Shown here in pieces: positions 24,824-34,902 of a stretch of 64,000 nt of DNA. Origin of the DNA: Sphingomonas sp. Leaf32 (GTDB lineage Bacteria > Pseudomonadota > Alphaproteobacteria > Sphingomonadales > Sphingomonadaceae); contig NZ_LMLA01000005.1 in the NCBI RefSeq assembly GCF_001421765.1, positions 29,963-93,962 on the forward strand. The letters are read 5' to 3'. The position numbers and the translations under genes were made by a program. Every line of letters starts with the position of its first letter. Positions within the stretch are counted from its first letter, which is position 1. A model generated the notes under the pieces. That model ran no database searches. It was not told the DNA's origin and saw only the letters and a program-made list of their open reading frames with translations.

Positions 24824-25740
24824 GGCCGTGCCTCCGCCGAACCGACGATATGGAGAAAGACGTCGTGCAGGCCGGGCCGGTGCTGTTCGAACCGGCGCAG
24901 CGGCACGCCCGCCATGGTGCAGTGCTGCAACAGGTCGGCGGGGTCGCGCCCCGGCACCATCCGCACGTCCCATGCGGTCCAGCCTTCGCCGACCTCGCCC
25001 TTTGCGGTCGCCGAGGCGACGCCCTCCAGCCCGGCGGGCGACTGGCGCGCCACCACGTCGAGCCGGGCAGGCAAGGTCGCGCGCGCTTCGTCCTGCGTAC
25101 CCTCGAACCTTTTGGCCCCCTTGGCCAGCAGCAGCAGCCGGTCGCACAGCCGTTCGGCGTGCTGCATGACGTGGGTCGAGAAAACGACCGCCGCGCCACC
25201 CTTCGCCGCGTTCAGTATCTCGTCCTCCAGCAATCCCTGATTGACCGGGTCCAGCCCGGAAAAGGGTTCGTCGAGGATCAGCAGCCGGGGCGCGTTGATG
25301 ACGGCGGTGGCCAGCTGCACCTTCTGCGCCATGCCCTTCGACAGCTTGTCGACCCCGGTCTTGAGATTCGCGCCCAGCCCGAACCGGTCGAGCAGGTCGC
25401 GGCCCCGGGTCCGCGCATCGCCGGCGCTCATCCCCTTCAGCCGGCCGAAATAGACCACCGTCTCCAGCGCGGTCATCGACCGGTACAGCCCGCGTTCCTC
25501 GGGCAGGAAACCGAGCAGCCCGCTCGACTCCCGCCCCGGCGGCTTGCCCAGCACGTCGATGCTGCCCGCATCGGGGCGGATGATGTCGAGCACCATGCGC
25601 AGCGACGTGGTCTTCCCCGCGCCATTGCCGCCCAGAAAGCCGAATACCTCGCCCGGCGCGACGGCGAAGCTCAGATGGTCGACCGCCGTCATGGCGCCGA
25701 ACCGTTTCACCACGCCGTCGAGGCGCAGGGCATGTTGCAT
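24820..25740 (-). CDS. ABC transporter ATP-binding protein (NatA-like)
   Basis: 306 residues from the ATG at 25740 (GGGGGA upstream; earlier in-frame ATGs at 25755-25770 lack one). Walker A is GGNGAGKTT near 38, the signature is LSKGMAQKVQLA near 132, Walker B is LLILDEPFSGLD near 152, and the switch histidine lies in STHVMQHA. A C-terminal extension of about 80 residues matches the DUF4162-type tail of NatA-like ATPases. It powers the permease encoded next. Upstream, across 185 bp, katG is divergent. Confidence 0.92.
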   Translation of the reverse strand: MQHALRLDGVVKRFGAMTAVDHLSFAVAPGEVFGFLGGNGAGKTTSLRMVLDIIRPDAGSIDVLGKPPGRESSGLLGFLPEERGLYRSMTALETVVYFGRLKGMSAGDARTRGRDLLDRFGLGANLKTGVDKLSKGMAQKVQLATAVINAPRLLILDEPFSGLDPVNQGLLEDEILNAAKGGAAVVFSTHVMQHAERLCDRLLLLAKGAKRFEGTQDEARATLPARLDVVARQSPAGLEGVASATAKGEVGEGWTAWDVRMVPGRDPADLLQHCTMAGVPLRRFEQHRPGLHDVFLHIVGSAEARP

Positions 25741-25886
25741 CGATGTGTCCCCCATCAAGATCATCATCATTGCCGTTTATCGATACGTCGGCAAGCGGAA
25801 GATGGCGACAATGAACACCCCGCCCCCTCCAATCGAGTTTTCCGCCGAGTGTGAACGAGACAATTGCTTATCCCGTCGCGCGGTAA

Positions 25887-28160
<2,274 letters not shown>

Positions 28161-28182
28161 TCCGCGGCGTTCGGGACCAGGC

Positions 28183-28210
28183 AGCGGCGCGGGAGCGATC
28201 CCGCGCCGCT
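28183..28210. terminator. Hairpin terminator between katG and the ZnuD-like gene
   Basis: AGCGGCGCGGGA-GCGA-TCCCGCGCCGCT: a perfect 12-bp GC-rich stem with a 4-nt loop, 23 bp after the katG stop and before the stop of the convergent receptor gene. It probably serves both strands. Confidence 0.75.
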
Positions 28211-28237
28211 TGCCGTTCGATCAGGGATGCCCCCGGA

Positions 28238-30481
28238 TCAGAACGCCGCGCGAACCCCCAGCGCCACGGCCCGTCCGGGCAGCGGTGCCCGCAGGCGCAG
28301 GAAGGAGTTGTGCAGCCGCGCTTCGGCATTGGTCAGATTGGCGACATCGGCGAACGCCTCGTACCGCGCGCCCGTGCCGAACCGATAGGCGACGTGCGCG
28401 TCGACCAGCGTGAAGCCGTCCGACACCGGCTCGCCCTTGGCGACATCGGTCTGCCGCAGATAGCGGACCGCGCCGAGCGAGGCGCGTAGTGCGCCGCCTT
28501 CCCAGCCCAGATCGCCGCCATAGCGTGACATCGGCGTGCGCGGCAGGTGGTCGCCGTCGAGCCGCTGGCGGAAATACTGGCGGTCGAACGCCGCCGTCGC
28601 GCCGGTCGCGAACGGGCTATAGCCGTCGGGCAGGGTGAATACCGGGCGGACCTGCACATAATCGCCAAAGCCGTGTAGCGCGAACCGGCCGACGCCGGTC
28701 GTCGCGCGGAGCGTCGCCTCCCCCTCGATCCCGCGGAACCGGGTGTCGCCCTGGCGCCATTCGCGCACCGGCAGCGTCCGCGAGATGCCGGTATTGCCCA
28801 GATAGAGATAATCCACGAACCGCGTGCGATAGGCGGACACCGCCGCCGACAGCCATGTCGTGTCGATCCCGCCGCCGGCCTCGATCGTTTCCGCCCGCTC
28901 CTTGCGCAACCGTCCGTCGCCCTGTTCCTCGGTCAGGATCGAGAAATGGTTGCCATTGGCATATAGTTCATTGATCCCCGGCGCCCGCTCCCCGTGCGAC
29001 CAGCGTCCGTGCAGATACAAAATCTTGAACAGCGACAGCCGCGCCCCGGCGTCGCCGCTGAGCAGGTGGAAGCCGGCATCGCGGGCATAGGCCGCCCCCT
29101 GCCCCCGCCCGGCACGTACGCTGGCTTCGTCGAGGTCGTAGCGTATCCGGTCGTAGCGGATGCCACCGCTCAGCGTCAGCGGCGACAGCGTCAGCCGTTC
29201 GGCGAGGAACGCCGATCGTTCCGCCGTGACGACGCTCGGCAGATAGGATGTCGTCTCGACGGTGCGCAGGCTGCGATCGGCGATCTGCCCGCCGATCGAC
29301 CCGCTGAGCGGCCCGAGCGGGCGATGCGCGATCTCGACGCGCGCCTCCTCGCCATTGCCGTCGAACCGGCTCCAGTCGCGATCGGGCAGGCGTTCGCGGT
29401 CGCGCGACCGGACATGCGCCGCGCGCAGTGTCACCGCCGCGACGCCGGGCAGCGGATCGTACAGCGCGCCCTTCAGGTCGAAGCGGGTCTGCCCGACCGT
29501 CACGTCGATCGGGCTGGCCCCGGAGCGCGACGCCGTGATGAGGGAAAAGCCGGGCACGCCGTAATTATTGTCGTAGCGCCCGACCGACAGGCCGAGAAAC
29601 CCGCCATCGACGATCAGGCTGCCACCCGCCGTCACCGCCGTGGTGCGGATCGCGCTGTTGGGCAGGCGCCCGTCGGCATCGCCCATCGGATCGAGGTTCG
29701 TAATGATCTGTCCCGACACCGGCGTCCGGTCGACGAAGCGGCGCGTCACGGGATCGAAGACGAAGGTCGGCCGCGCCAGACGGACCTGACACAGCGCCTG
29801 TAGCGGAGTCGCAGCGACGAGCGACGACCAGCGGCGGCACGTATCGGCCTTTGCCCGGCCCGGAATCGCCTGATCCCCCTGATAGCGGTACAGCCCGTCG
29901 AGGTGCCATGCGAACGCGCCCTTCCCGCCATCGATCCGGGTCATGGTCGTCACGCCGACATTGTCGCCGGTGCGCAGTTCGGCCCGCCCGGTCGGTGCTC
30001 CCGCATGTCGCTGCGTCGGGATGCGGCCGTCGATCACGTTCACCGCGCCGCCGATCGCACCGCCGCCATAGGGGACGGCCGCGCTGCCCTTGCGCACGTC
30101 GATCAGCTCCGCCAGGAACGGCTCGACCGCGGCGGCATGTTCCGCGCCCAGTCCGGATGCGTCCTGCGTGGGCAGGCCGTCGATCAGCACCGCGACCCGG
30201 CCGCCGGTCTGCCCCCGGATTGTTGGACGGCCGACCGCCGGGCCGAAATAGTCGTTGTGGATCCCCGGAACCCGCGCCAGCGTTTCGCCGAGCGTCGGTG
30301 CCTTGCGCTGGTCCAGTTCGGCCCCCGCGATGCTCGTGCCGGTCGCGCTCGACAGATGGTCGGCATCGACCGGTTCGGGGCGCTGCCCTTCGACGACGAT
30401 CGTGGACGGCGACTTACCCGGCTCGGGCTGTGCGGAAGCGGTTCCTGCGGCAACGGCCAGCAGGATCAGATCAGGTAACAT
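28238..30481 (-). CDS. TonB-dependent receptor, ZnuD-like (probable zinc uptake)
   Basis: 747 residues from the ATG at 30481. A signal peptide (about 1-18) is followed by a plug domain (about 35-150) with PGIHNDYFGPAVGRPTIRGQ and VLIDGLPTQDASGLGAEH. These closely resemble the plug of Neisseria ZnuD, as does the barrel block ELYANGNHFSILTEEQGD. The C-terminal strand ends in AF, as expected for a BAM substrate. A Zur-like palindrome lies 39-53 bp upstream of the start, supporting zinc-repressed expression. Uptake would need TonB-ExbBD. Haem or another metal as cargo cannot be excluded. Confidence 0.82.
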   Translation of the reverse strand: MLPDLILLAVAAGTASAQPEPGKSPSTIVVEGQRPEPVDADHLSSATGTSIAGAELDQRKAPTLGETLARVPGIHNDYFGPAVGRPTIRGQTGGRVAVLIDGLPTQDASGLGAEHAAAVEPFLAELIDVRKGSAAVPYGGGAIGGAVNVIDGRIPTQRHAGAPTGRAELRTGDNVGVTTMTRIDGGKGAFAWHLDGLYRYQGDQAIPGRAKADTCRRWSSLVAATPLQALCQVRLARPTFVFDPVTRRFVDRTPVSGQIITNLDPMGDADGRLPNSAIRTTAVTAGGSLIVDGGFLGLSVGRYDNNYGVPGFSLITASRSGASPIDVTVGQTRFDLKGALYDPLPGVAAVTLRAAHVRSRDRERLPDRDWSRFDGNGEEARVEIAHRPLGPLSGSIGGQIADRSLRTVETTSYLPSVVTAERSAFLAERLTLSPLTLSGGIRYDRIRYDLDEASVRAGRGQGAAYARDAGFHLLSGDAGARLSLFKILYLHGRWSHGERAPGINELYANGNHFSILTEEQGDGRLRKERAETIEAGGGIDTTWLSAAVSAYRTRFVDYLYLGNTGISRTLPVREWRQGDTRFRGIEGEATLRATTGVGRFALHGFGDYVQVRPVFTLPDGYSPFATGATAAFDRQYFRQRLDGDHLPRTPMSRYGGDLGWEGGALRASLGAVRYLRQTDVAKGEPVSDGFTLVDAHVAYRFGTGARYEAFADVANLTNAEARLHNSFLRLRAPLPGRAVALGVRAAF

Positions 30482-30519
30482 CAGTAACAAACCCCCAAGT
30501 GAGGGGGCGCTCTATGTTT

Positions 30520-30534
30520 TGTTATACCGTAACA
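30520..30534 (-). promoter_or_regulatory. Candidate Zur box
   Basis: TGTTATACCGTAACA reads as GTTAT-ACC-GTAAC, one base from the proteobacterial Zur consensus GTTAT-ANT-ATAAC. It is centred about 45 bp upstream of the ZnuD-like start, where repressor binding would block transcription. Confidence 0.6.
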
Positions 30535-30700
30535 ATCAAGTTCATATCGAACGGTGCGGCTGATCGTGACGGGGCGCGTGGCGGCCTTTCTGACAGCGCG
30601 TCGCCAAGAGTTGGCATAATACGCCTCAGGTTGGCGGCGCATCCCACAGCTACATTTGTAGTCATAAGCTATGTCATTGATATTGCTTGATCTGAAAAAC

Positions 30701-30716
30701 TGGCACGGGGGATGCA
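30701..30716 (+). promoter_or_regulatory. Candidate sigma54 (RpoN) promoter
   Basis: TGGCAC-GGGGG-ATGCA keeps the invariant GG and GC at the -24/-12 spacing and differs from TGGCAC-N5-TTGCA by one base. Transcription would start near 30728, leaving a leader of about 38 nt before the small secreted-protein gene at 30766. A sigma54 promoter needs an enhancer-binding protein; none is encoded nearby. Confidence 0.45.
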
Positions 30717-30765
30717 AAGTAGTCGACATCACCGGAAACCAACCGGAAATCAGGGAGCCAACATC

Positions 30766-31071
30766 ATGACCGCCATCCGCTTCGCCGCTTCGATCGTCCT
30801 CGGTTTCGTCGCCACCACCTCGGCATTCGCCGCCGAACCCAACAACGCCCCGACCCCCGTCGCGACCAGCGTCGCCGGTTCGAGCGCGCTGGCGACCACG
30901 GTCACGCTGGCCGCCGGACCGGCCGCCGTCGCCTACAAGGCTTCGCCCAACGCCCGCTACTGCTTCCGCACCGAAAACACCGGCAGCCACATCCTGACCA
31001 AGCTGTGCAAGACCCGCGGCGAATGGGAAGCACGCGGTGTCGATCTCGACCGCGCCCTCGCCGGCCGCTGA
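30766..31071 (+). CDS. Small secreted protein of unknown function
   Basis: 101 residues from the ATG at 30766, with GGGAG 8-12 bp upstream. A signal peptide (about 1-23, ending AFAA) precedes an Ala/Thr/Val-rich linker and a short C-terminal block NARYCFRTENTGSHILTKLC, whose two cysteines could pair. I have seen this C-terminal pattern only as a conserved short domain in sphingomonad hypothetical proteins; no function is known. It is divergent from the ZnuD-like receptor, has a sigma54-like promoter, and ends at a strong terminator (31098). Confidence 0.7.
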   Translation: MTAIRFAASIVLGFVATTSAFAAEPNNAPTPVATSVAGSSALATTVTLAAGPAAVAYKASPNARYCFRTENTGSHILTKLCKTRGEWEARGVDLDRALAGR

Positions 31072-31097
31072 TCGCACCCGGCCCTCCGCGCTCCATG

Positions 31098-31127
31098 CCG
31101 CCCCCGCTGCACCCGCAGCGGGGGCGG
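31098..31127. terminator. Bidirectional hairpin terminator
   Basis: CCGCCCCCGCTG-cacccg-CAGCGGGGGCGG: a perfect 12-bp stem with a 6-nt loop, between the small secreted-protein gene (+) and the DUF427 gene (-). Confidence 0.75.
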
Positions 31128-31134
31128 TGTCGCG

Positions 31135-31629
31135 TTACCAGCCCATCGTGCCCGGCGGCCCCTTGAACGGGCCGGCAAGGTCGGGGGTGATCCACCCGCC
31201 GTAAAAGCCGCCCGGCTGCGGCACGACGGACACACCGTCCACGGTGCAGACGTCGAACGGCGCGGCATAGAAGGCGATGTGACCGGCGAGAATGCGAAAC
31301 GCCGGCGTCGGATCGGCATAGCTCCACCCGACGCGTGGCAGGACGATGTCGCCGACGAGCACGTCCCAATAGCGCGCCTGCCCCTTCCATTCGCACAGCG
31401 AACGGCCGGGCGCGGGACGAAGCAGTTCCATCCTGATGTCGTCCGGGGGCAGATAATAGCTCGGCGGGTGGCTGGTCTCCAGCGTGCGCACCGCGCGGGT
31501 CGTGTCGGCGATCACCACGCCGCGATGCTCGATGCGGATGCGGCGGCCGCATGACTCGGCGATGGCGGGACGGGGGAAATCCCACACGCTGACCTGTCCC
31601 GGCAGCACGGGATCGCGGCGCGGGGTCAT
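31135..31629 (-). CDS. DUF427 domain protein
   Basis: 164 residues. The body matches DUF427 proteins, small beta-rich proteins with SHPPSYYLPPDDI, LCEWKGQARYWDV and a late AFYA block; their activity is not established. A C-terminal extension of about 35 residues (PGGFYGGWITPDL) follows the usual end and is also seen in some family members. The ATG overlaps the stop of the DCC-family gene (ATGA), so it is the last gene of a coupled three-gene operon. No signal peptide, so cytoplasmic. Confidence 0.85.
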   Translation of the reverse strand: MTPRRDPVLPGQVSVWDFPRPAIAESCGRRIRIEHRGVVIADTTRAVRTLETSHPPSYYLPPDDIRMELLRPAPGRSLCEWKGQARYWDVLVGDIVLPRVGWSYADPTPAFRILAGHIAFYAAPFDVCTVDGVSVVPQPGGFYGGWITPDLAGPFKGPPGTMGW

Positions 31630-31997
31630 CGCACCCAGCGTTGCAGCGCCGGGCGGACGTGGAGAAAGCGCAGGTACAGCGCCTCCAGTCCGCGCAGGAT
31701 AATCGGGTTGCGGGCGGCAAGGCCGAAGGGGCGCAGCAGCGGGATCGCCCGCCACATCGCCGCGAACGCCGCCGCGCCGGATAGCATCCGGCCATCCTCG
31801 CGCGCATGGAACCGGTCGAGCAGCAACCGGCGATCGATCGGACAGGCGGCCTCGGGCGTGCCGACATCGACGAAATCGATCCGCCGCCCCCGGTCGAGCC
31901 GGCGCATCACCGCGATTTCCCGCACGCACAGCGGACAGCCGCCGTCATACCACACGGTCAGCCGCTCCAGCGCGGTATCGGGGCGCGGCTCAACCAT
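31626..31997 (-). CDS. DCC family thiol-disulfide oxidoreductase-like protein (DUF393)
   Basis: 123 residues. The N-terminal motif YDGGCPLCVREI has the DxxCxxC signature that names the DCC family, on a thioredoxin-like fold. The later block LLDRFHAREDGRMLSGAAAF also fits DUF393. The partners and substrates of this family are unknown. The ATG lies inside the end of a 32-codon membrane-peptide gene (overlap 31990-31997) and in a perfect 20-bp palindrome, GGCTCAACCATGGTTGAGCC (31987-32006). The stop overlaps the DUF427 start, so the three genes are probably translated in a coupled chain. Confidence 0.88.
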   Translation of the reverse strand: MVEPRPDTALERLTVWYDGGCPLCVREIAVMRRLDRGRRIDFVDVGTPEAACPIDRRLLLDRFHAREDGRMLSGAAAFAAMWRAIPLLRPFGLAARNPIILRGLEALYLRFLHVRPALQRWVR

Positions 31998-32088
31998 GGT
32001 TGAGCCGATAGAAGAGGAGCAGCGCGAGGATCGCCATGAGGAGTACGACGCCCAGATAGGTCATCAGGATTTTGGCGGGCCGGGACAT
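31990..32088 (-). CDS. 32-residue single-pass membrane peptide
   Basis: A 33-codon frame with an ATG at 32088 and GGAAAGG about 8-12 bp upstream. The product begins MSRPAKILMTYL, continues as one strongly hydrophobic helix (about 8-26) and ends FYRLNHG, so it should be a small inner-membrane peptide with its basic start inside. Its last codons overlap the start of the DCC-family gene, an arrangement expected for translational coupling. It is too short for most gene callers. Function unknown; it may recruit the DCC protein to the membrane. Confidence 0.6.
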   Translation of the reverse strand: MSRPAKILMTYLGVVLLMAILALLLFYRLNHG

Positions 32089-32267
32089 GGGATGCAACCT
32101 TTCCGGGCGACGGTGCCGCCCCTTTCTTTCCTCGGCGCGGGGAACGGGCCTTCGGTCCGCAGGAGAACGGTGCTGCTAGTGGTCGACACGCCCTAGATGG
32201 GGACCGAATGAGGCCGCGCACCTGTACCAAGAGGCAGGCGGTCGGGACGAAGACGCTGCTCCTTCCC

Positions 32268-32837
32268 CTAAAGCCCCTGTTCGACCGCCAGCCTGATCGC
32301 CTCCGCGACGGTGCGACAGCCGAGCGCCTGCAGCATCTCTGCACGATGCAGCTTCACCGTGCGTTCGCTGATGCCCAGTTCATAGGCGATCTGCTTGTTG
32401 AGCAGGCCGCGCATTACCCCGTCCAGCACGTCGCGCTGGCGCGGGGTCAGCGCGGCGATGCGAGCGGCGGCTTCGCTGTCGGCCGGGGTGCCGACCGCGA
32501 TCTGCGAACCCAGCATGTAGCGCAGCGACCCGTCCTCGGCGAATAGCGGGGCGAGCATCACCGCGTTGCGGAAGGGGGTGCCGTCTTTCTTGTAATTGAG
32601 TATTTCGACCAGGGTCGCGCGGTGTTCGCGCACCGCCGCGCGCAGTTCCTCGGTCGCGGCTTCCTCGGTATCGGCGCCGCGCAGGAAACGGCAGTTGCGG
32701 CCGAGGATCTCCGCCTCGCTGTAACCGGTCAGGTCGATGAACGCCTGGTTGCAGGCGATGATCGGGGTGTCCGGCAGCGTGGGGTCGCTGACGACCGCCG
32801 CGATGGCGCTTCCGGTAATCATCTCGCGCGGTGACAT
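32268..32837 (-). CDS. LOV-HTH blue-light transcription factor (EL222-like)
   Basis: 189 residues. The N-terminal PAS domain is a LOV domain: the photoactive cysteine is Cys49 in GRNCRFLRG (canonical NCRFLQ, here Arg for Gln). ILNYKKDGTPFRN and GSQIAVG supply the flavin-contact Asn and Gln residues. The C-terminus is a LuxR helix-turn-helix (LTPRQRDVLDGVMRGLLNKQ). This is the architecture of Erythrobacter EL222, which dimerises and binds DNA after blue light forms a Cys-FMN adduct. It is divergent from an FAD oxidoreductase gene across 130 bp, its most likely target. The ATG at 32837 lacks a strong ribosome binding site; Met6 is an alternative. Confidence 0.9.
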   Translation of the reverse strand: MSPREMITGSAIAAVVSDPTLPDTPIIACNQAFIDLTGYSEAEILGRNCRFLRGADTEEAATEELRAAVREHRATLVEILNYKKDGTPFRNAVMLAPLFAEDGSLRYMLGSQIAVGTPADSEAAARIAALTPRQRDVLDGVMRGLLNKQIAYELGISERTVKLHRAEMLQALGCRTVAEAIRLAVEQGL

Positions 32838-32967
32838 GCTGGTGCCCGAACCAACTGGCGGCCCCGATTGGCCGCGTCGCTGTTGCCTTTGCACCGGTAA
32901 ACGCCGGTGGGCAACATCGTGTCCCTTCCGTGCGTTGCGTCGCAGCGAAACGAGACGGGGACAGGAT

Positions 32968-33891
32968 ATGGGCGACATCGCGATCATCGGCGCAGGGATG
33001 GCGGGGCTGAGCTGTGCCACCGCGCTCACGGCGGCGGGGCACTGCCCCAGGCTGTTCGACAAGGGCCGCCGGCCGAGCGGGCGGATGGCGAGCCGGGTGG
33101 TCACCGCCGAGACCCGAGACTTCGCGTTCGATTATGGCGCGCTGTACCTGACCGCCCGCGACGAAGGCTTCGTCGCGCAATTGCAGGCATGGGAAGCGGC
33201 GGGGGTCGCCGCGCGCTGGCCGGCGGCGGGCGACGACGCGTGGGTCGGGACGCCAGGGATGGACGCGCCGCTCAAGGCGATGGCCGATGCGCTGGACGTG
33301 CGCTGGTCGACCCATGTCCATGGGGTTCGCCGCGATGCACAGGGCTGGTGGCTCAGGCTGGAGGCGGAGGAGGCCGGACCGTTCGCGGCGGTCGTGCTGG
33401 CGCTGCCCGCCGAACAGGTCGCGCCGATGGCGGACGGGATCGACGATGCGCTGGCGGCGCTGGCACGGGCGCACCGGTCCGCACCGTGCTGGACGGTGAT
33501 GCTGGGGTTCGACAGGGCGATCGATGCGCCCGCGCTGCTGGGCGGCGGCGGGATCATCGACCGCGCGGCCCGGAACGGCGCGAAACCGGGGCGGACCGGG
33601 GGCGAGGCGTGGACGATCCATGCCACCGCCGACTGGTCGCACGCGCAGATCGAGGCCGGGCGCGACCGGGTGGTGGCGGCGTTGACGGCGGCACTGGGCG
33701 AACGGGTGCCGGGATTGCCGACACCGGTCCATGGCGCGGCGCATCGCTGGCGGTACGCACGCTCGGCCGGGGCGGGCATCGGTTGCTATTGGGCGGACGG
33801 GCTTGGCGCGTGCGGCGACTGGCTGATCGCGCCACGGGTCGAGGCGGCGTGGGTTTCCGGGCGGCGGATGGCGGGGGTGGTGGGCGACTGA
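32968..33891 (+). CDS. FAD-dependent oxidoreductase, renalase / amine-oxidase-like
   Basis: 307 residues from the ATG at 32968. The N-terminus IAIIGAGMAGLSCATALTAA is the FAD-binding Rossmann motif, followed by the second-strand acidic residue (FDKGRRPSGRMASR) typical of renalase-like proteins (COG3380). The C-terminus has GLGACGDWL, contacting the FAD. Bacterial members often lie next to photolyase genes; here the neighbour is a LOV-HTH light sensor, divergent and sharing the promoter region, so light-dependent control is plausible. The substrate is unknown (renalases oxidise aberrant NAD(P)H isomers). Confidence 0.85.
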   Translation: MGDIAIIGAGMAGLSCATALTAAGHCPRLFDKGRRPSGRMASRVVTAETRDFAFDYGALYLTARDEGFVAQLQAWEAAGVAARWPAAGDDAWVGTPGMDAPLKAMADALDVRWSTHVHGVRRDAQGWWLRLEAEEAGPFAAVVLALPAEQVAPMADGIDDALAALARAHRSAPCWTVMLGFDRAIDAPALLGGGGIIDRAARNGAKPGRTGGEAWTIHATADWSHAQIEAGRDRVVAALTAALGERVPGLPTPVHGAAHRWRYARSAGAGIGCYWADGLGACGDWLIAPRVEAAWVSGRRMAGVVGD

Positions 33892-34008
33892 CGGGCGGGC
33901 GGGCGGCGACCGTTCCGCACCACGCCTCTTATCTATCCCGGCGGAAGCGGGGGCACGGGTCCTCAGAGTTCGGAAGGGACGCAATCAGAGCAGGAAGACC
34001 TACGGCAG

Positions 34009-34060
34009 AACCGTTCGTGCTGAGTAGGGACTGAGCTTGTCGAAGGCCCGTATCGAAGCA
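34009..34060. repeat. Family 2 repeat, left half only
   Basis: GAACCGTTCGTGCTGAGTAG, GAGCTTGTCGAAG and CGTATCGAAGCAT appear in order, as in the left arm of the elements at 23188 and 43060, but there is no right arm. The 369-bp gap (33892-34260) holds this, a single family 1-type hairpin (CCCCGGGTCAAGCCCGGGG, 34113-34131) and the paoA ribosome binding site. I see nothing else in it. Confidence 0.7.
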
Positions 34061-34260
34061 TCTCCACCACAGTCCTACTCGAGATCATAGCGCTCCAAGA
34101 AGAAGCGGGACCCCGGGTCAAGCCCGGGGTGACGGGGGGATCGGCACGGCGCTCCCCGTACCCATGCCCTGCCCTTCGCAACCGGAACCGGTTCGCGTAC
34201 GTTACGTTCTTCGCTGCGGCGTATCTTGCGCAGCATTCGGGGCCAGCAGGAAAGATGAGC

Positions 34261-34902
34261 ATGGGCGAACCGTCCGATTTCGAACTATCGCGCCGTGGCG
34301 TGCTGACCGCCGGGGCGGCGGGCGCGGCGCTGGCGGCCAGCCCGTTGTCGGCGGCACAGGCCGGGGGATCGGCGGCGACGCCCGCACCCCCTCCGCCGAC
34401 GATGCCGGTGCGGCTGAACGTCAACGGACGGGTTCGCGAACTGACGCTGGACACGCGCACCACGCTGCTCGACGCGCTGCGCGAGCATCTGACCCTGACC
34501 GGCACCAAGAAGGGTTGCGATCACGGCCAGTGCGGCGCCTGCACGGTGATGGTCGACGGCAAGCGGATCAACAGCTGCCTGACGCTGGCGGTGATGCACG
34601 ACGGCGATGCGATCACCACGATCGAGGGGCTGGGCACGCCCGACAAGCTGCACCCGATGCAGGCGGCGTTCGTCAAGCATGACGGATACCAGTGCGGCTA
34701 TTGCACGCCGGGGCAGATTTGCTCGGCGGTGGCGGTGCTCGATGAGATCAGGCGCGGCATTCCCAGCCATGTGCAGGCCGACCTGACCGCCAAACCGCGC
34801 GCGACCAACATGGAACTGCGCGAGCGGATGAGCGGCAATATCTGTCGCTGCGGCGCCTATTCCAACATTGCCGATGCCATGGCGGAGGTCGCGGGCGCAT
34901 GA
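34261..34902 (+). CDS. paoA: Molybdenum hydroxylase 2Fe-2S subunit (PaoA-like), Tat-exported
   Basis: 213 residues. It begins with a twin-arginine signal ([18 protein letters not shown]), so the assembled enzyme is sent folded to the periplasm. Eight cysteines form the two 2Fe-2S clusters: CDHGQCGAC with a later Cys in the plant-ferredoxin-like domain, and CGYC ... CRC in the helical domain. This is the small subunit of E. coli PaoABC-type aldehyde oxidoreductases. The start at 34261 has AGGA at a good distance; ATG 34255 is possible. It overlaps the FAD subunit by 4 bp, giving a paoABC operon. Confidence 0.93.
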   Translation: MGEPSDFELSRRGVLTAGAAGAALAASPLSAAQAGGSAATPAPPPPTMPVRLNVNGRVRELTLDTRTTLLDALREHLTLTGTKKGCDHGQCGACTVMVDGKRINSCLTLAVMHDGDAITTIEGLGTPDKLHPMQAAFVKHDGYQCGYCTPGQICSAVAVLDEIRRGIPSHVQADLTAKPRATNMELRERMSGNICRCGAYSNIADAMAEVAGA

